From a virus, in the IMG/VR virus record IMGVR_UViG_3300032285_001822, positions 1 through 42,786 of that record: 42,786 bases of DNA; one strand, written 5' to 3'. Under the pieces are notes generated by a model. The model was not told where the DNA came from. It worked only from the letters and a program-made list of their open reading frames with translations, and did no database searches. Positions 7,172 to 13,851 of this stretch are shown here, in pieces. A program made the position numbers and the translations under genes. Each line of letters starts with the position of its first letter. Position 1 is the first letter of the stretch.

Positions 7172-7200
7172 TTGCGCAGTTTCACACATACGTCTAGTTT
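7172..7200 (+). promoter_or_regulatory. candidate rightward early promoter
   Basis: TTGCGC (7172-7177) and TAGTTT (7195-7200) are separated by 17 bases. A start site 7 bases on would fall almost exactly on the ATG at 7208, giving a leaderless mRNA, which is common in mycobacteria. No ribosome site precedes this ATG, in agreement with that idea. Confidence 0.38.
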
Positions 7201-7207
7201 GATTCGC

Positions 7208-7402
7208 ATGGCTTCAACCCCACCGCTGTCGGTTTCCCAAGCCGCTTTGATGAGCAACATTCCAAAGCGGACCCTCCAGCACGCCATTGCCAAGGGTCAA
7301 CTCAGAGCACACAAACTGCCCGGGGTAACCGGCGCTTTCCTTATCTCGCCTGTCGACTTCGACCGCTGGCTTGCCGGTCGTGACACCAAGGCCGCGTCGT
7401 GA
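7208..7402 (+). CDS. small helix-turn-helix protein, likely excisionase or Cro-like
   Basis: The 64-residue protein (from the ATG at 7208) reads LSVSQAALMSNIPKRTLQHAIAKGQLRAHKLPG...FLISPVDFDRWL. This is the layout of the MerR-like HTH_17 excisionase fold: helix-turn-helix, a small wing, then a tryptophan-containing helix. It is the first gene of the rightward early operon, opposite the repressor, so it could be Xis or Cro. An earlier in-frame ATG at 7118 would add 30 residues with no family match and would run through the promoter region, so it was not chosen. Confidence 0.72.
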   Translation: MASTPPLSVSQAALMSNIPKRTLQHAIAKGQLRAHKLPGVTGAFLISPVDFDRWLAGRDTKAAS

Positions 7403-7584
7403 CCATGCCGTCGGTGATGCGCCGACTAGATGAAGCGTTAGCCGACATCGTCGCGCTGCGTGTCCGTGCCGCCGAGCTGGAGATCAAAGCCAAGCAAGCC
7501 GAGACGTTGTCGGCGGAACTGATGCGGATGGTCGACACCCTGCGCAGTGAGCGGGATTCGTGGCGTGCAGCGAGTGGACGATGA
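7399..7584 (+). CDS. small coiled-coil protein
   Basis: The 61-residue protein begins at the GTG overlapping the previous stop, or at the ATG at 7405. It is almost entirely one heptad-patterned helix (LDEALADIVALRVRAAELEIKAKQAETLSAELMRMVDTLRSE), so it probably dimerises or pairs with another phage protein. No domain is recognised. It is translationally coupled to both neighbours. Confidence 0.6.
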   Translation: MTMPSVMRRLDEALADIVALRVRAAELEIKAKQAETLSAELMRMVDTLRSERDSWRAASGR

Positions 7585-7934
7585 GTCGCCTCGCGGACCT
7601 GCTCGACAGGTTCATCGACTGGTTCGCTCCGCTGCCACCGGAGTTCCAGGGCGCCGAATGGCTTGCCGATGTTGAGGAAGACCTTGATTCGTTCGACCCG
7701 GCCGATATGTGGCCTGATCTTCCCGCCGCTGATTGCCCCATTCCCCCCGGGGTCAGCGGCGGGGGCACCACCCGAACCCCCTTACGGGTGGTGCCGCCCG
7801 CCGACGCTACGGCTGCCAGCGCAACTGCGCCTGGTGTCGGCGGGCACCAACTTTCCGAGCGCGACTACATCAACGCGCTTGTGGAGGACTACCGCGTGTT
7901 CATCACTGAGTGTTTTCGGACTCGCGGCAGATAA
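7581..7934 (+). CDS. hypothetical acidic early protein
   Basis: The 117-residue protein starts at the ATG overlapping the previous stop. An N-terminal helical part contains LLDRFIDWFAPLPPEFQGAEWL and an acidic run (DVEEDLDSFD). It is followed by a Gly/Thr/Pro-rich linker (about 55-85) and a C-terminal helix (ERDYINALVEDYRVFITECF). The start was set by the coupling; an upstream in-frame start would run into the previous gene. Function unknown. Confidence 0.6.
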   Translation: MSRLADLLDRFIDWFAPLPPEFQGAEWLADVEEDLDSFDPADMWPDLPAADCPIPPGVSGGGTTRTPLRVVPPADATAASATAPGVGGHQLSERDYINALVEDYRVFITECFRTRGR

Positions 7935-7939
7935 AGAAG

Positions 7940-7970
7940 TGCCCCCGCACCGTTGCAGCGGCCGGGGGCA
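7940..7970. other. stable hairpin between early genes
   Basis: TGCCCCCG (7940-7947) pairs perfectly with CGGGGGCA (7963-7970) around a 15-base loop. No T-tract follows, so it is not a standard intrinsic terminator. It may protect the mRNA end or slow the polymerase between the genes at 7581 and 7995. Confidence 0.45.
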
Positions 7971-7994
7971 GGACATCGGAAAGGAACCAAACCA

Positions 7995-8222
7995 ATGCCA
8001 ACGCTAGAGATTACCATCAACGACCTTTTGCAGGATGTCGTGAAGTATCGGGATGCCTGCGCTAGTGGCGATGTCAGCGAACACACGGAGTTCTACCTGA
8101 AGGGGTTGGACTTCGCTATGTGGCTTGTCACTGCGGCGTTCCAGCGGGTTGAGCTGGAGCATTTGAATCGGGAAGCGTTTTTCGCTGCCGAGGCTGTGCG
8201 TGTCGCGTCGGTGGTGTCGTGA
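7995..8222 (+). CDS. small hypothetical early protein
   Basis: The 75-residue protein follows AAAGGAACCAAACCA, a good ribosome site after a 60-base gap with a hairpin. It is helical and acidic at the start (ITINDLLQDVVKYRDACASGDVSEHTEFYL) and more hydrophobic in the middle (FAMWLVTAAFQ). No motif is recognised. Its last codons overlap the start of the secreted protein gene. Confidence 0.65.
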   Translation: MPTLEITINDLLQDVVKYRDACASGDVSEHTEFYLKGLDFAMWLVTAAFQRVELEHLNREAFFAAEAVRVASVVS

Positions 8223-8578
8223 TGCGTACCAGCATCCTGCGGGCGTACGCGCTGGGCATCATCACTGGTGGGTTTCTGACGGCGGGTGTGGTGTTCGCGG
8301 CGGGACCTGCCAAAGCTGACGGCACCCTGGACAGCTCAGAAACCGATTACGTCCTTACTTATGAGGGCGTTATCTGCTCAGTGGTGGACAAGTACCACTC
8401 GCCGGGTGGGGTGATGGGTGTCGTTCAGGCGATCACCAACGACGGGTTCAGTGCGGATTCCGCAATCGACATCGTCAATGCCAGTGTTCAGGACGCTTGC
8501 CCGAGGAATTGGCCGCTTCTTGTAGCCATCGGTAAAGCGGCGCGTGGTCAAGCAGCGGCTTACACGGTGACCGCATGA
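8222..8578 (+). CDS. secreted DUF732-like protein
   Basis: The 118-residue protein starts at the ATG at 8222 (a GTG one codon earlier is also possible). It has a clear signal peptide: basic MRTSILR, hydrophobic AYALGIITGGFLTAGVVFA, and a likely cut after AKA near residue 30. The mature part (YVLTYEGVICSVVDKYH...DGFSADSAIDIVNASVQDACPRNWPLL) has two cysteines and matches the pattern of DUF732, a small secreted-protein family common in mycobacteria. It may be exported during infection or lysogeny to act in the cell wall. The host-like family suggests past acquisition from the host. Confidence 0.72.
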   Translation: MRTSILRAYALGIITGGFLTAGVVFAAGPAKADGTLDSSETDYVLTYEGVICSVVDKYHSPGGVMGVVQAITNDGFSADSAIDIVNASVQDACPRNWPLLVAIGKAARGQAAAYTVTA

Positions 8579-8580
8579 GC

Positions 8581-8809
8581 GTGGCAGGCACGGCGCGGCG
8601 CGCTTTGGCATTGCATGGCTCGGCACGGCGCGGCAAGTCAGGCCCGGTTTGGTGTGGCTCGGCAGGCGTGGATGGTCCGGGCAGGGTTCGGATGGGTGCG
8701 GCGTGGCGCGGCATGGCAGGCATGGCTTGGAGTGGCGTGGCGTTTCACGGCACGGCTTGGCACGGCCCGGCAAGGCATGGCGAGGCAAGGCAGGCGTGGA
8801 GTGGCGTAA
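8581..8809. repeat. degenerate GGCNN pentanucleotide repeat tract
   Basis: About 230 bases consist largely of GGC followed by two variable bases, repeated with period 5 and a few phase slips. The cleanest part is 8748-8795 (GGCAC GGCTT GGCAC GGCCC and onward). The strand bias is strong: GGC on +, GCC on -. All three + frames stay open here because the pattern rarely makes a stop, and the longest frame (8575-8835) would encode a Trp/His/Gly/Ala/Arg-rich 86-mer. Since 5 is not a multiple of 3 and no frame is favoured, I treat the tract as non-coding or structural. It lies just upstream of the gene at 8849, which has its own ribosome site. Confidence 0.85.
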
Positions 8810-8848
8810 GCCCACGTCCCTCAAATTCTCACTGACACAAAAGGAATC

Positions 8849-9490
8849 ATGAAAATGACAACAGCCCAAGAAGTAGCAGCAATTCAGATCGACAAGATTG
8901 GCGCTCAGACGATCAAGGTTCCGGTTATCGGGACTGCGCCGCTCATCGTTCACAACTGGTCGGAGAAGGCCAAGCGTCAGATGTTGGATGCCCAGCAGGG
9001 CCGCAAAAAGGTTAAAGAAGTACGCGACCCGCACGCCGATTACGAGGCATCGCTGTACCGCATCGCAAATGAGGGCGGACACGATCTGTATGGCTTTCCG
9101 GTTTTGGCGTTCAAAGCCGCCACCATTGGCGGTGCTCGGTTTTACGACAAGTCGGTCACTATGACCATGCTCCGCCAGTGCATGTTTTTTAAGGGTGTTG
9201 TTACGAAAGCCGATCCTGCACAGCTTGTTCAGATTCACGGCGAGCCCCGTATGCGCGAAGACGTTGTACGCGTTGGTCAAGGAACCGATCTTCGTTACCG
9301 AGGCGAGTTCACCGAATGGTCAGCCGAGCTGATTATTACTTTTGTTACTTCAGCGTTGTCTCAGGGCTCGGTGTTGTCTTTGATTGACGCTGGCGGCATG
9401 GGTGTGGGCGTCGGCGAATGGCGACCGCAGCGTTCCGGCGAGTACGGCACTTTCATGGTCGACACAAGCAAGTCGATTGAGGTGCTGTAA
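8849..9490 (+). CDS. conserved phage protein with glycine-rich C-terminal loop
   Basis: The 213-residue protein begins after AAAAGGAATC. An early segment (VPVIGTAPLIVHNWSEKAKRQML) and a C-terminal glycine-rich stretch (DAGGMGVGVGEWRPQRSG) look like a conserved family seen in phages of several phyla. The Gly-rich loop before WRP is reminiscent of G-loops in RAMP/Cas7-type RNA-binding proteins, but that is only a visual resemblance. MREDVVRVGQGTDLRYRGEF is another block likely conserved. No catalytic motif is seen. It is followed directly (no gap) by the gene at 9491, and the pair sits right behind the pentamer tract. Confidence 0.7.
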   Translation: MKMTTAQEVAAIQIDKIGAQTIKVPVIGTAPLIVHNWSEKAKRQMLDAQQGRKKVKEVRDPHADYEASLYRIANEGGHDLYGFPVLAFKAATIGGARFYDKSVTMTMLRQCMFFKGVVTKADPAQLVQIHGEPRMREDVVRVGQGTDLRYRGEFTEWSAELIITFVTSALSQGSVLSLIDAGGMGVGVGEWRPQRSGEYGTFMVDTSKSIEVL

Positions 9491-9910
9491 ATGTCTGATT
9501 TGCGCAGCCAACTAACTGGCGTGTACCAGCAGCACGGTGAATTAACCCCGCAGATTGTGGTCGATGAGGCGCGTCCGTTGCAAGCACCGTTGCATCATCG
9601 CTTTGAGTGGGATGACGCGGCAGGGGCAGAGCAATATCGGTTGATTCAGGCAGCTCGGATGATTCGTTCGGTCAGGATTGAATACACCTCACCGCAGTCC
9701 GATGAAAAAAGGTTCATCCGAGCGTTCCACTCGTTACATGAGAGTGGTGAGCCTGAGCGACAGGGTTATGCGCCAACGGAGGAAATCCTAGAAAACGAAA
9801 TCACCCGTCGAATCTTGTTACGCAACATGCAACGGGACATTGCGGTCTTGAGGAACCGATACGGGCATCTCGCTGAGTTCGCCGACATGATGCAGGCGGC
9901 TATCGCATGA
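9491..9910 (+). CDS. conserved phage protein, partner of the preceding gene
   Basis: The 139-residue protein starts one base after the previous stop. It contains HHRFEWDDAAGAEQYRLIQAARMIRSVRIEY, a helical block with a WDD motif, and ends in a helix (LRNRYGHLAEFADMMQAAI). I recall similar proteins following the 8849-type gene in other phages, but cannot verify it here. No nuclease or ATPase motif is visible, so it may be a structural partner of its neighbour. Confidence 0.65.
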   Translation: MSDLRSQLTGVYQQHGELTPQIVVDEARPLQAPLHHRFEWDDAAGAEQYRLIQAARMIRSVRIEYTSPQSDEKRFIRAFHSLHESGEPERQGYAPTEEILENEITRRILLRNMQRDIAVLRNRYGHLAEFADMMQAAIA

Positions 9911-10167
9911 CCGACTACGTGCATCTGAACCCGGAGTTCAATGACTTGCCGTTGCTGCGGGTGACGCCGTTGAAGGTTGACGACGACGACATTGCGTTCC
10001 AGTCGGACATCTCTTATATGCGGGTGTTGCTGCATGAGGTTCATATGCAGGCCGCGTATGGGGGTCGGGCTCAACCGTTTCCGATTGTGCTGACTGACGA
10101 ACTCGATCACGCATTGCTTGAGTTGACCAGGATCAAAGCTGCGGTTGCGGAGTTGAGTCGTGGTTGA
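9907..10167 (+). CDS. hypothetical early protein
   Basis: The 86-residue protein overlaps its neighbour by four bases. It has an acidic centre (KVDDDDIAFQSD) and a C-terminal helix (LDHALLELTRIKAAVAEL). It has no cysteines and no membrane span. Function unknown; the support is the tight coupling on both sides. Confidence 0.6.
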   Translation: MTDYVHLNPEFNDLPLLRVTPLKVDDDDIAFQSDISYMRVLLHEVHMQAAYGGRAQPFPIVLTDELDHALLELTRIKAAVAELSRG

Positions 10168-10450
10168 TCTGACGAAAGAGCCGACACCGGAAATTGTTGT
10201 GTCTGCGTTGTCGCGGGCGAAGTTCCTGATGGGCCGCAACAACGGCTGGGACTTGTTGAAAGCGTTAGCGGAAGCGACCACGTCGACCCAGTGCGGCGGG
10301 GTTGCCGGTTACAAGGTGTTCCGCGATGTTCGTGCCGCCGTGACCCGGTTGGCGCCGCAGCCGCTGCCGGACTACAGCCGCATGGCGAATCGGGCGGCAG
10401 CGATCGCACTGCTGGAGAAAACCATTCAGATTGTGAAGGGGATGAAGTGA
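10160..10450 (+). CDS. hypothetical early protein
   Basis: The 96-residue protein uses the GTG at 10160, eight bases inside the preceding gene. It appears mostly alpha-helical (EIVVSALSRAKFLMG, WDLLKALAEATTS, ANRAAAIALLEKTIQIV). No recognised domain. The following gene starts at the GTG overlapping its stop. Confidence 0.6.
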   Translation: MVDLTKEPTPEIVVSALSRAKFLMGRNNGWDLLKALAEATTSTQCGGVAGYKVFRDVRAAVTRLAPQPLPDYSRMANRAAAIALLEKTIQIVKGMK

Positions 10451-10890
10451 TTCACGTCGATAAGTCGATGAAGAAAGCGGAGCAGAAGTATTCGGCTGCC
10501 GAGCAGATGCGGCGCCGCGAAGACCTTTTGGATGAGGTGAACCGGTTGTCGCGGGCTGGGGTCACGCACGACACCATCGCCGAGCTGATGGGGCTTAACG
10601 TCCGCCAGGTCATTCGCATGGTCAACGGTCATGTGGCACAGCCGCAACCCCCGAAGCGGTACACGTTTTCCACGAAGTCGGCGCGGGTCAATCGTATGGA
10701 AGCGATGGCTGATGCCGCGTTGAAGTTGGCGTTCCTTCAGCGCGATGAGGACCCGCAGATCGTGTGGGACACGTTGATGGAGCTGGATCGTCAAGCGTTG
10801 CAGGAGTTGACGGCGGTCGCGTTGGCGGCGATTCCCGTTGATTTGCCGAAGTCGAAGATTTTTGCGTGGGTTGAGGAGATGGCGTCGTGA
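10447..10890 (+). CDS. helix-turn-helix DNA-binding protein
   Basis: The 147-residue protein (GTG at 10447) has a sigma-like or resolvase-like helix-turn-helix, LLDEVNRLSRAGVTHDTIAELMGLNVRQVIRMVNG, spanning about residues 24-58 with the recognition helix at NVRQVIRMVN. The rest is helical. It could be an early regulator or help in replication. The start was chosen from the four-base overlap with the previous stop; earlier in-frame starts would lie deep inside that gene. Confidence 0.65.
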   Translation: MIHVDKSMKKAEQKYSAAEQMRRREDLLDEVNRLSRAGVTHDTIAELMGLNVRQVIRMVNGHVAQPQPPKRYTFSTKSARVNRMEAMADAALKLAFLQRDEDPQIVWDTLMELDRQALQELTAVALAAIPVDLPKSKIFAWVEEMAS

Positions 10891-11093
10891 TCAGAGTGCG
10901 TATTGGTTTGTTCATCACGATGATTGTCGGCGCCATCTACGCCGCAGCGGGTCTGTTCACGTCGTTGCGGGAGTTCGGCATCGGCGTGATCGTCGTTACC
11001 ACCGCCGTGATTGTCCAAGGGTTTATCACTTACGCCCACGACAGCGAGATCGTTGCCGAGCGTGACCGGGTGTGGGCTCGGAGGGACCAGTAA
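10887..11093 (+). CDS. small two-span membrane protein
   Basis: The 68-residue protein starts with GTG at 10887. It has two hydrophobic helices (IGLFITMIVGAIYAAAGLF and IGVIVVTTAVIVQGFITYA) joined by a short loop, then a charged tail (EIVAERDRVWARRDQ). Membrane proteins expressed early in phages are often involved in exclusion of other phages, but there is no direct evidence for that here. Confidence 0.65.
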   Translation: MIRVRIGLFITMIVGAIYAAAGLFTSLREFGIGVIVVTTAVIVQGFITYAHDSEIVAERDRVWARRDQ

Positions 11094-11272
11094 TGGCGGG
11101 CTCCCTGGACGGCCGTAAAACGATGGTGATCGGCCGCGAGGATTACGACTACCTCATCATCCGTAAAGACGTTGCCGAGGTGTGGGTTTCACCGAACTCC
11201 AACATGTCGTGCGACGAGATCGCCGCAGAGTTACGCCGGGTTGCCGTGTTCGTGGAGGAAGCCGGTGCCTAA
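11093..11272 (+). CDS. small hypothetical protein
   Basis: The 59-residue protein starts at the ATG sharing a base with the previous stop. It appears to have a compact alpha-beta pattern (KTMVIGREDYDYLIIRKDVAEVWVSPNSNMSCDEIAAELRRVAVFVEE). The start at 11093 gives one-base coupling; an earlier in-frame ATG lies inside the previous gene. Function unknown. Confidence 0.6.
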   Translation: MAGSLDGRKTMVIGREDYDYLIIRKDVAEVWVSPNSNMSCDEIAAELRRVAVFVEEAGA

Positions 11273-11405
11273 CTACTGCGACAACTGCACCCATAGCGGT
11301 TCAGAACACCACATGAGTATCGGGAAATGCGGTGGCGAGGTCACCGACCTGTACGGGACATGGCAGTGCCTGTGCGTCCGATTTGAGCGTGACCCCGATG
11401 AGTAA
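11265..11405 (+). CDS. zinc-knuckle microprotein
   Basis: The 46-residue protein (GTG at 11265) has CDNC near the N-terminus, a His in SEHHM, and later Cys residues in GKCGG and CLC. That is enough to bind one or two zinc ions. Such small zinc proteins are frequent in actinophage early regions and probably bind nucleic acid or a host protein. It overlaps both neighbours by eight bases. Confidence 0.55.
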   Translation: MPNYCDNCTHSGSEHHMSIGKCGGEVTDLYGTWQCLCVRFERDPDE

Positions 11406-11595
11406 ATGCGTGTGCGGGCATTCCCGCGTTGTTCACGACTACCGGGACGGCTGCATCAGATTCCTGTGCTGCCAGCGGACCCGCAACCTCTTTCCGGGGA
11501 AGCGGCACACCGAGCACGACGGCGTCAGTCACAAAGCAATTCATTGCCCTTGCGGGCAATTTCAAGAGGGGAACCCCGATGGCATTTCAGCTTGA
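11398..11595 (+). CDS. zinc-binding microprotein
   Basis: The 65-residue protein begins MSKCVCGHSRVVHDY and carries further cysteines in RFLCCQR and HCPCGQF, with several histidines between. Two treble-clef or ribbon-like zinc sites are possible. It overlaps the previous gene by eight bases and the next start by 17, where the ribosome site AAGAGGGG of the next gene lies within it. Confidence 0.55.
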   Translation: MSKCVCGHSRVVHDYRDGCIRFLCCQRTRNLFPGKRHTEHDGVSHKAIHCPCGQFQEGNPDGISA

Positions 11596-11956
11596 CGACT
11601 ACGTGACCGTGGCGGAACGCATTGAGCAGTTCCGGGCGAAGTATCCCGAGGGTTCGTTGCAGTGCGAATGGACGATGCTGCTCGTTCCTACGTTGGTGAA
11701 GGGTGAGGACGGCAAGTGGGAGCCCGCTGACCGTCCCATCATCGTGGCGAAAGCGTTTGCCTATCGGTCACCGGATGATGCGCGTCCGGGTATCGGTCAC
11801 GCCCAGGAACCCATCCCCGGGAAAACGCCGTACACGAAGGATTCCGAGATTCAGAACGCGGAAACCTCTGCGTGGGGCAGGGCGATTGTGGCGGTGCTGG
11901 CGGCAGACACGAAGAAGGGTGTCGCTAGTCGGGATGAAGTGCAGGCCCGCCGATGA
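11579..11956 (+). CDS. putative single-strand annealing (ERF/Rad52-like) protein
   Basis: The 125-residue protein reads VAERIEQFRAKYPEGSLQ at the N-terminus and later PYTKDSEIQNAETSAWGRAIVAVLAADTKKGVASRDEV. That pattern (E..TSA.GRA.....AD.K.G.AS..E) is typical of actinophage proteins related to ERF/Rad52-type annealing proteins. If so, it would bind single-stranded DNA and help recombination or replication restart. It is shorter than full ERF proteins. ATG at 11579 follows AAGAGGGGAACCCCG. A coiled-coil protein follows, as a possible partner. Confidence 0.5.
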   Translation: MAFQLDDYVTVAERIEQFRAKYPEGSLQCEWTMLLVPTLVKGEDGKWEPADRPIIVAKAFAYRSPDDARPGIGHAQEPIPGKTPYTKDSEIQNAETSAWGRAIVAVLAADTKKGVASRDEVQARR

Positions 11957-12303
11957 CTGCCGACATCACGCCAACTTCGGCTATGCAGGAAATGACCCGC
12001 GTATCCCGCCAGCTCGACGCCGAAGGGTCAAAGATTCGCGGCCTGGTTTTGGAGGCGGTGCGCAAACGCCACGCCCACACAATCGCGCACGCTAAAGCGT
12101 TGGTGTCCGCTAACGGGTCCAACGCCGAGATTCGCAAGGCGCAAGCCACCCTCGCCACCGAAGCGGAGCTACTGGCCGCGGTGCTGGCCGAAGCAGAACT
12201 CGACATCGTCCGCAGCGACATCCGCGACATCCTCCACCGCCGCCTTGACGTGGGCCGCAGCGTGTTCAGCTTCGTCAAGTCAGAAGCAGCACTGATCCGG
12301 TGA
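11953..12303 (+). CDS. helical/coiled-coil protein
   Basis: The 116-residue protein appears almost wholly helical with heptad repeats (AMQEMTRVSRQLDAEGSKIRGLVLEAVRKRHAHTIAHAKAL, then EIRKAQATLATEAELLAAVLAEAELDIVRSDIRDILHRR). It overlaps both neighbours by four bases. No family is recognised with certainty; being next to the annealing-type protein suggests a role in recombination. Confidence 0.6.
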   Translation: MTADITPTSAMQEMTRVSRQLDAEGSKIRGLVLEAVRKRHAHTIAHAKALVSANGSNAEIRKAQATLATEAELLAAVLAEAELDIVRSDIRDILHRRLDVGRSVFSFVKSEAALIR

Positions 12304-12638
12304 CCGGCTTCAGCAAGCAGGTTCGCGCCCTAGTGCATGAGCGGGCTCACGGCGTATGCGAGCAGTGCGGCCAAACCCAACCAGCAATGCACTACCACCA
12401 CCGCCGCCCCCGCGGTGCCGGGGGATCGAAAGCGCCCGACACGAACAATGCCGCGAACTGTGTGTTGGTGTGCGACAAGTGTCACCGCTTCATTGAGTCC
12501 TACAGGCATGAGTTTCTTCAGACCGGGTGGTTGGTCAGGCAGGGCAAAAAACCGGCTGAAACGCCGTTGTGGCGGCACGGCGAGTGGGTCCTGCTAGACG
12601 AGTGGGGCTATGTCACCCCGGCTGGTGATGCGGCGTGA
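12300..12638 (+). CDS. HNH endonuclease
   Basis: The 112-residue protein has the HNH fold: CEQCG (Cys20, Cys23), HYHHRRPRGAGG (catalytic His33/His34), an Asn in the centre (TNNAANC), and CDKCH (Cys58, Cys61, His62). It cuts DNA with one metal ion and structural zinc. Here it is far from the terminase, among recombination genes, so it may resolve or nick DNA rather than help packaging. Its GTG start overlaps the previous stop. Confidence 0.8.
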   Translation: MTGFSKQVRALVHERAHGVCEQCGQTQPAMHYHHRRPRGAGGSKAPDTNNAANCVLVCDKCHRFIESYRHEFLQTGWLVRQGKKPAETPLWRHGEWVLLDEWGYVTPAGDAA

Positions 12639-13120
12639 TTGAGCTGACTCCGTGGGAGTTCAAGTCGTGCGTCGACCTGGCGAACATTCGCATGGCCGTG
12701 TCCAACGACCGACAGATGAACAACTCCTCCACCTACGAACGCGACTATTTGAAGCGCATACGAGAAGAGATCGTCGGGGCGTGCGGGGAACAAGCATTCG
12801 CCAAGATGCACGGCCTGTACTGGCCACCATCGGTCAACACGTTCCACGTCGTGCCCGATGTCGGTGAGGTGGAGGTCCGCGCCACTGAAGTACCGACCGG
12901 GCGGCTCATTGTCCGCGACAACGACCCCGAGGACCGCTGGTACTACCTGATGATCGGGGACTTCCGTAAAGGCGCATGGCCCCAATTCCGGCTTGCCGGG
13001 TGCATGAAGGGCGCCGCGGCCAAGCAAGACCAATGGCTCGACAACCCAAACGGCTACCGCGAGTCGTGGTTCGTACCGCAGGACGCACTTATTCCATCTA
13101 AAGCCCAATGTTCAACATGA
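12635..13120 (+). CDS. conserved phage protein, possible nuclease-fold
   Basis: The 161-residue protein contains GACGEQAFAKMHGLYWPPSVNTFHVVPDVGEVEVRATEV, then RWYYLMIG and ESWFVPQDAL near the end. Proteins with this G-E...D-x-G...E-V-R pattern occur widely in phages. The spacing of Glu, Asp and Glu-x-Arg recalls PD-(D/E)XK nucleases, but the lysine is not clear, so activity is uncertain. Its GTG start overlaps the HNH gene by four bases. Confidence 0.6.
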   Translation: MIELTPWEFKSCVDLANIRMAVSNDRQMNNSSTYERDYLKRIREEIVGACGEQAFAKMHGLYWPPSVNTFHVVPDVGEVEVRATEVPTGRLIVRDNDPEDRWYYLMIGDFRKGAWPQFRLAGCMKGAAAKQDQWLDNPNGYRESWFVPQDALIPSKAQCST

Positions 13121-13137
13121 AATGGATGTGAAGCCAC

Positions 13138-13851
13138 ATGACACTTTTTCAACAAGTCCCATCGCTATCGCGTGTGATGTCAACCGATGCGAACAAAGAG
13201 CTTGACGCGCTCAGTGCGTCCATAGTCGCTTTCTTAACCGCGGAAAGCGGTCTGGAATCACGCGTGCAACGACTTAACGCATTAAGGCGGCTCATAGCGC
13301 AACATTCGCCATTCGCCAACGAACCCGTCGATCTTGTGGAGTGGGTGGCGTCCGACGCAGTCCACGCGAACGACTACAACCCAAACAGCGTTGCCCCGCC
13401 AGAGATGGAGCTGTTGCGGCTATCTATCGCCGCTGACGGCTACACACAACCCATCGTAACGATGGATGAAGGGGAAACGCGTGAGGTGATCGACGGGTTT
13501 CACCGCAACAGGGTGGGCAAGGAATGCGCCGACGTGCGCGACCGCGTCAAAGGATTTTTGCCCGTAGTCACGATTCGTGAGGACCGGGCCGACAAATCAG
13601 ATCGCATCGCAGCCACAATCCGCCACAACCGAGCCCGCGGAAAACATCAAGTGATCGCCATGTCCGACATTGTGATTGACCTAGCCCGCCGCAACTGGTC
13701 CGACTCAAAGATCAGCCGCGAACTTGGCATGGACGAAGACGAAGTGCTACGCCTCAAGCAAATCACCGGCCTCGCAGAAGCGTTTGCCGACCGCGAGTTC
13801 TCAGAAGCTTGGGAAGCCGTCCTTGATGTAGAGGACGACCGTGTTCAATAA
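13138..13851 (+). CDS. ParB-like (IbrB-type) protein
   Basis: The 237-residue protein has a ParB/sulfiredoxin-like core: AVHANDYNPNSVAPPEMELLRLSIAADGYTQPIVT and the box VIDGFHRNRVG (about 118-127). It is followed by a helix-turn-helix (KISRELGMDEDEVLRLKQITG, about 190-210). In the IbrA/IbrB pair such a protein accompanies a PAPS-reductase-family enzyme, and the same pairing is seen here with the gene at 14287. ParB-like cores can bind or hydrolyse nucleotides. ATG at 13138 was chosen; 13177 is a possible later start. Confidence 0.72.
   Translation: MTLFQQVPSLSRVMSTDANKELDALSASIVAFLTAESGLESRVQRLNALRRLIAQHSPFANEPVDLVEWVASDAVHANDYNPNSVAPPEMELLRLSIAADGYTQPIVTMDEGETREVIDGFHRNRVGKECADVRDRVKGFLPVVTIREDRADKSDRIAATIRHNRARGKHQVIAMSDIVIDLARRNWSDSKISRELGMDEDEVLRLKQITGLAEAFADREFSEAWEAVLDVEDDRVQ

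Noticed and set aside
7663-8007. 114-codon frame overlapping the gene at 7581
   Set aside because: It runs through the hairpin at 7940 and overlaps two better-supported genes. The product is Ala/Pro/Arg-rich shadow sequence without a ribosome site.
8575-8835. 86-residue + strand frame across the pentamer tract
   Set aside because: All three + frames are open here because the repeat seldom forms stops. The predicted peptide is low-complexity and no frame has a better ribosome site, although the ATG overlapping the previous stop keeps it a weak possibility.
8378-9280. 300-codon open frame on the minus strand
   Set aside because: It arises from the GCC-rich complement of the pentamer tract and from antisense to real + strand genes (8222 and 8849). 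The protein is Pro/Cys/His/Arg-rich without any domain, and it lacks a convincing ribosome site.
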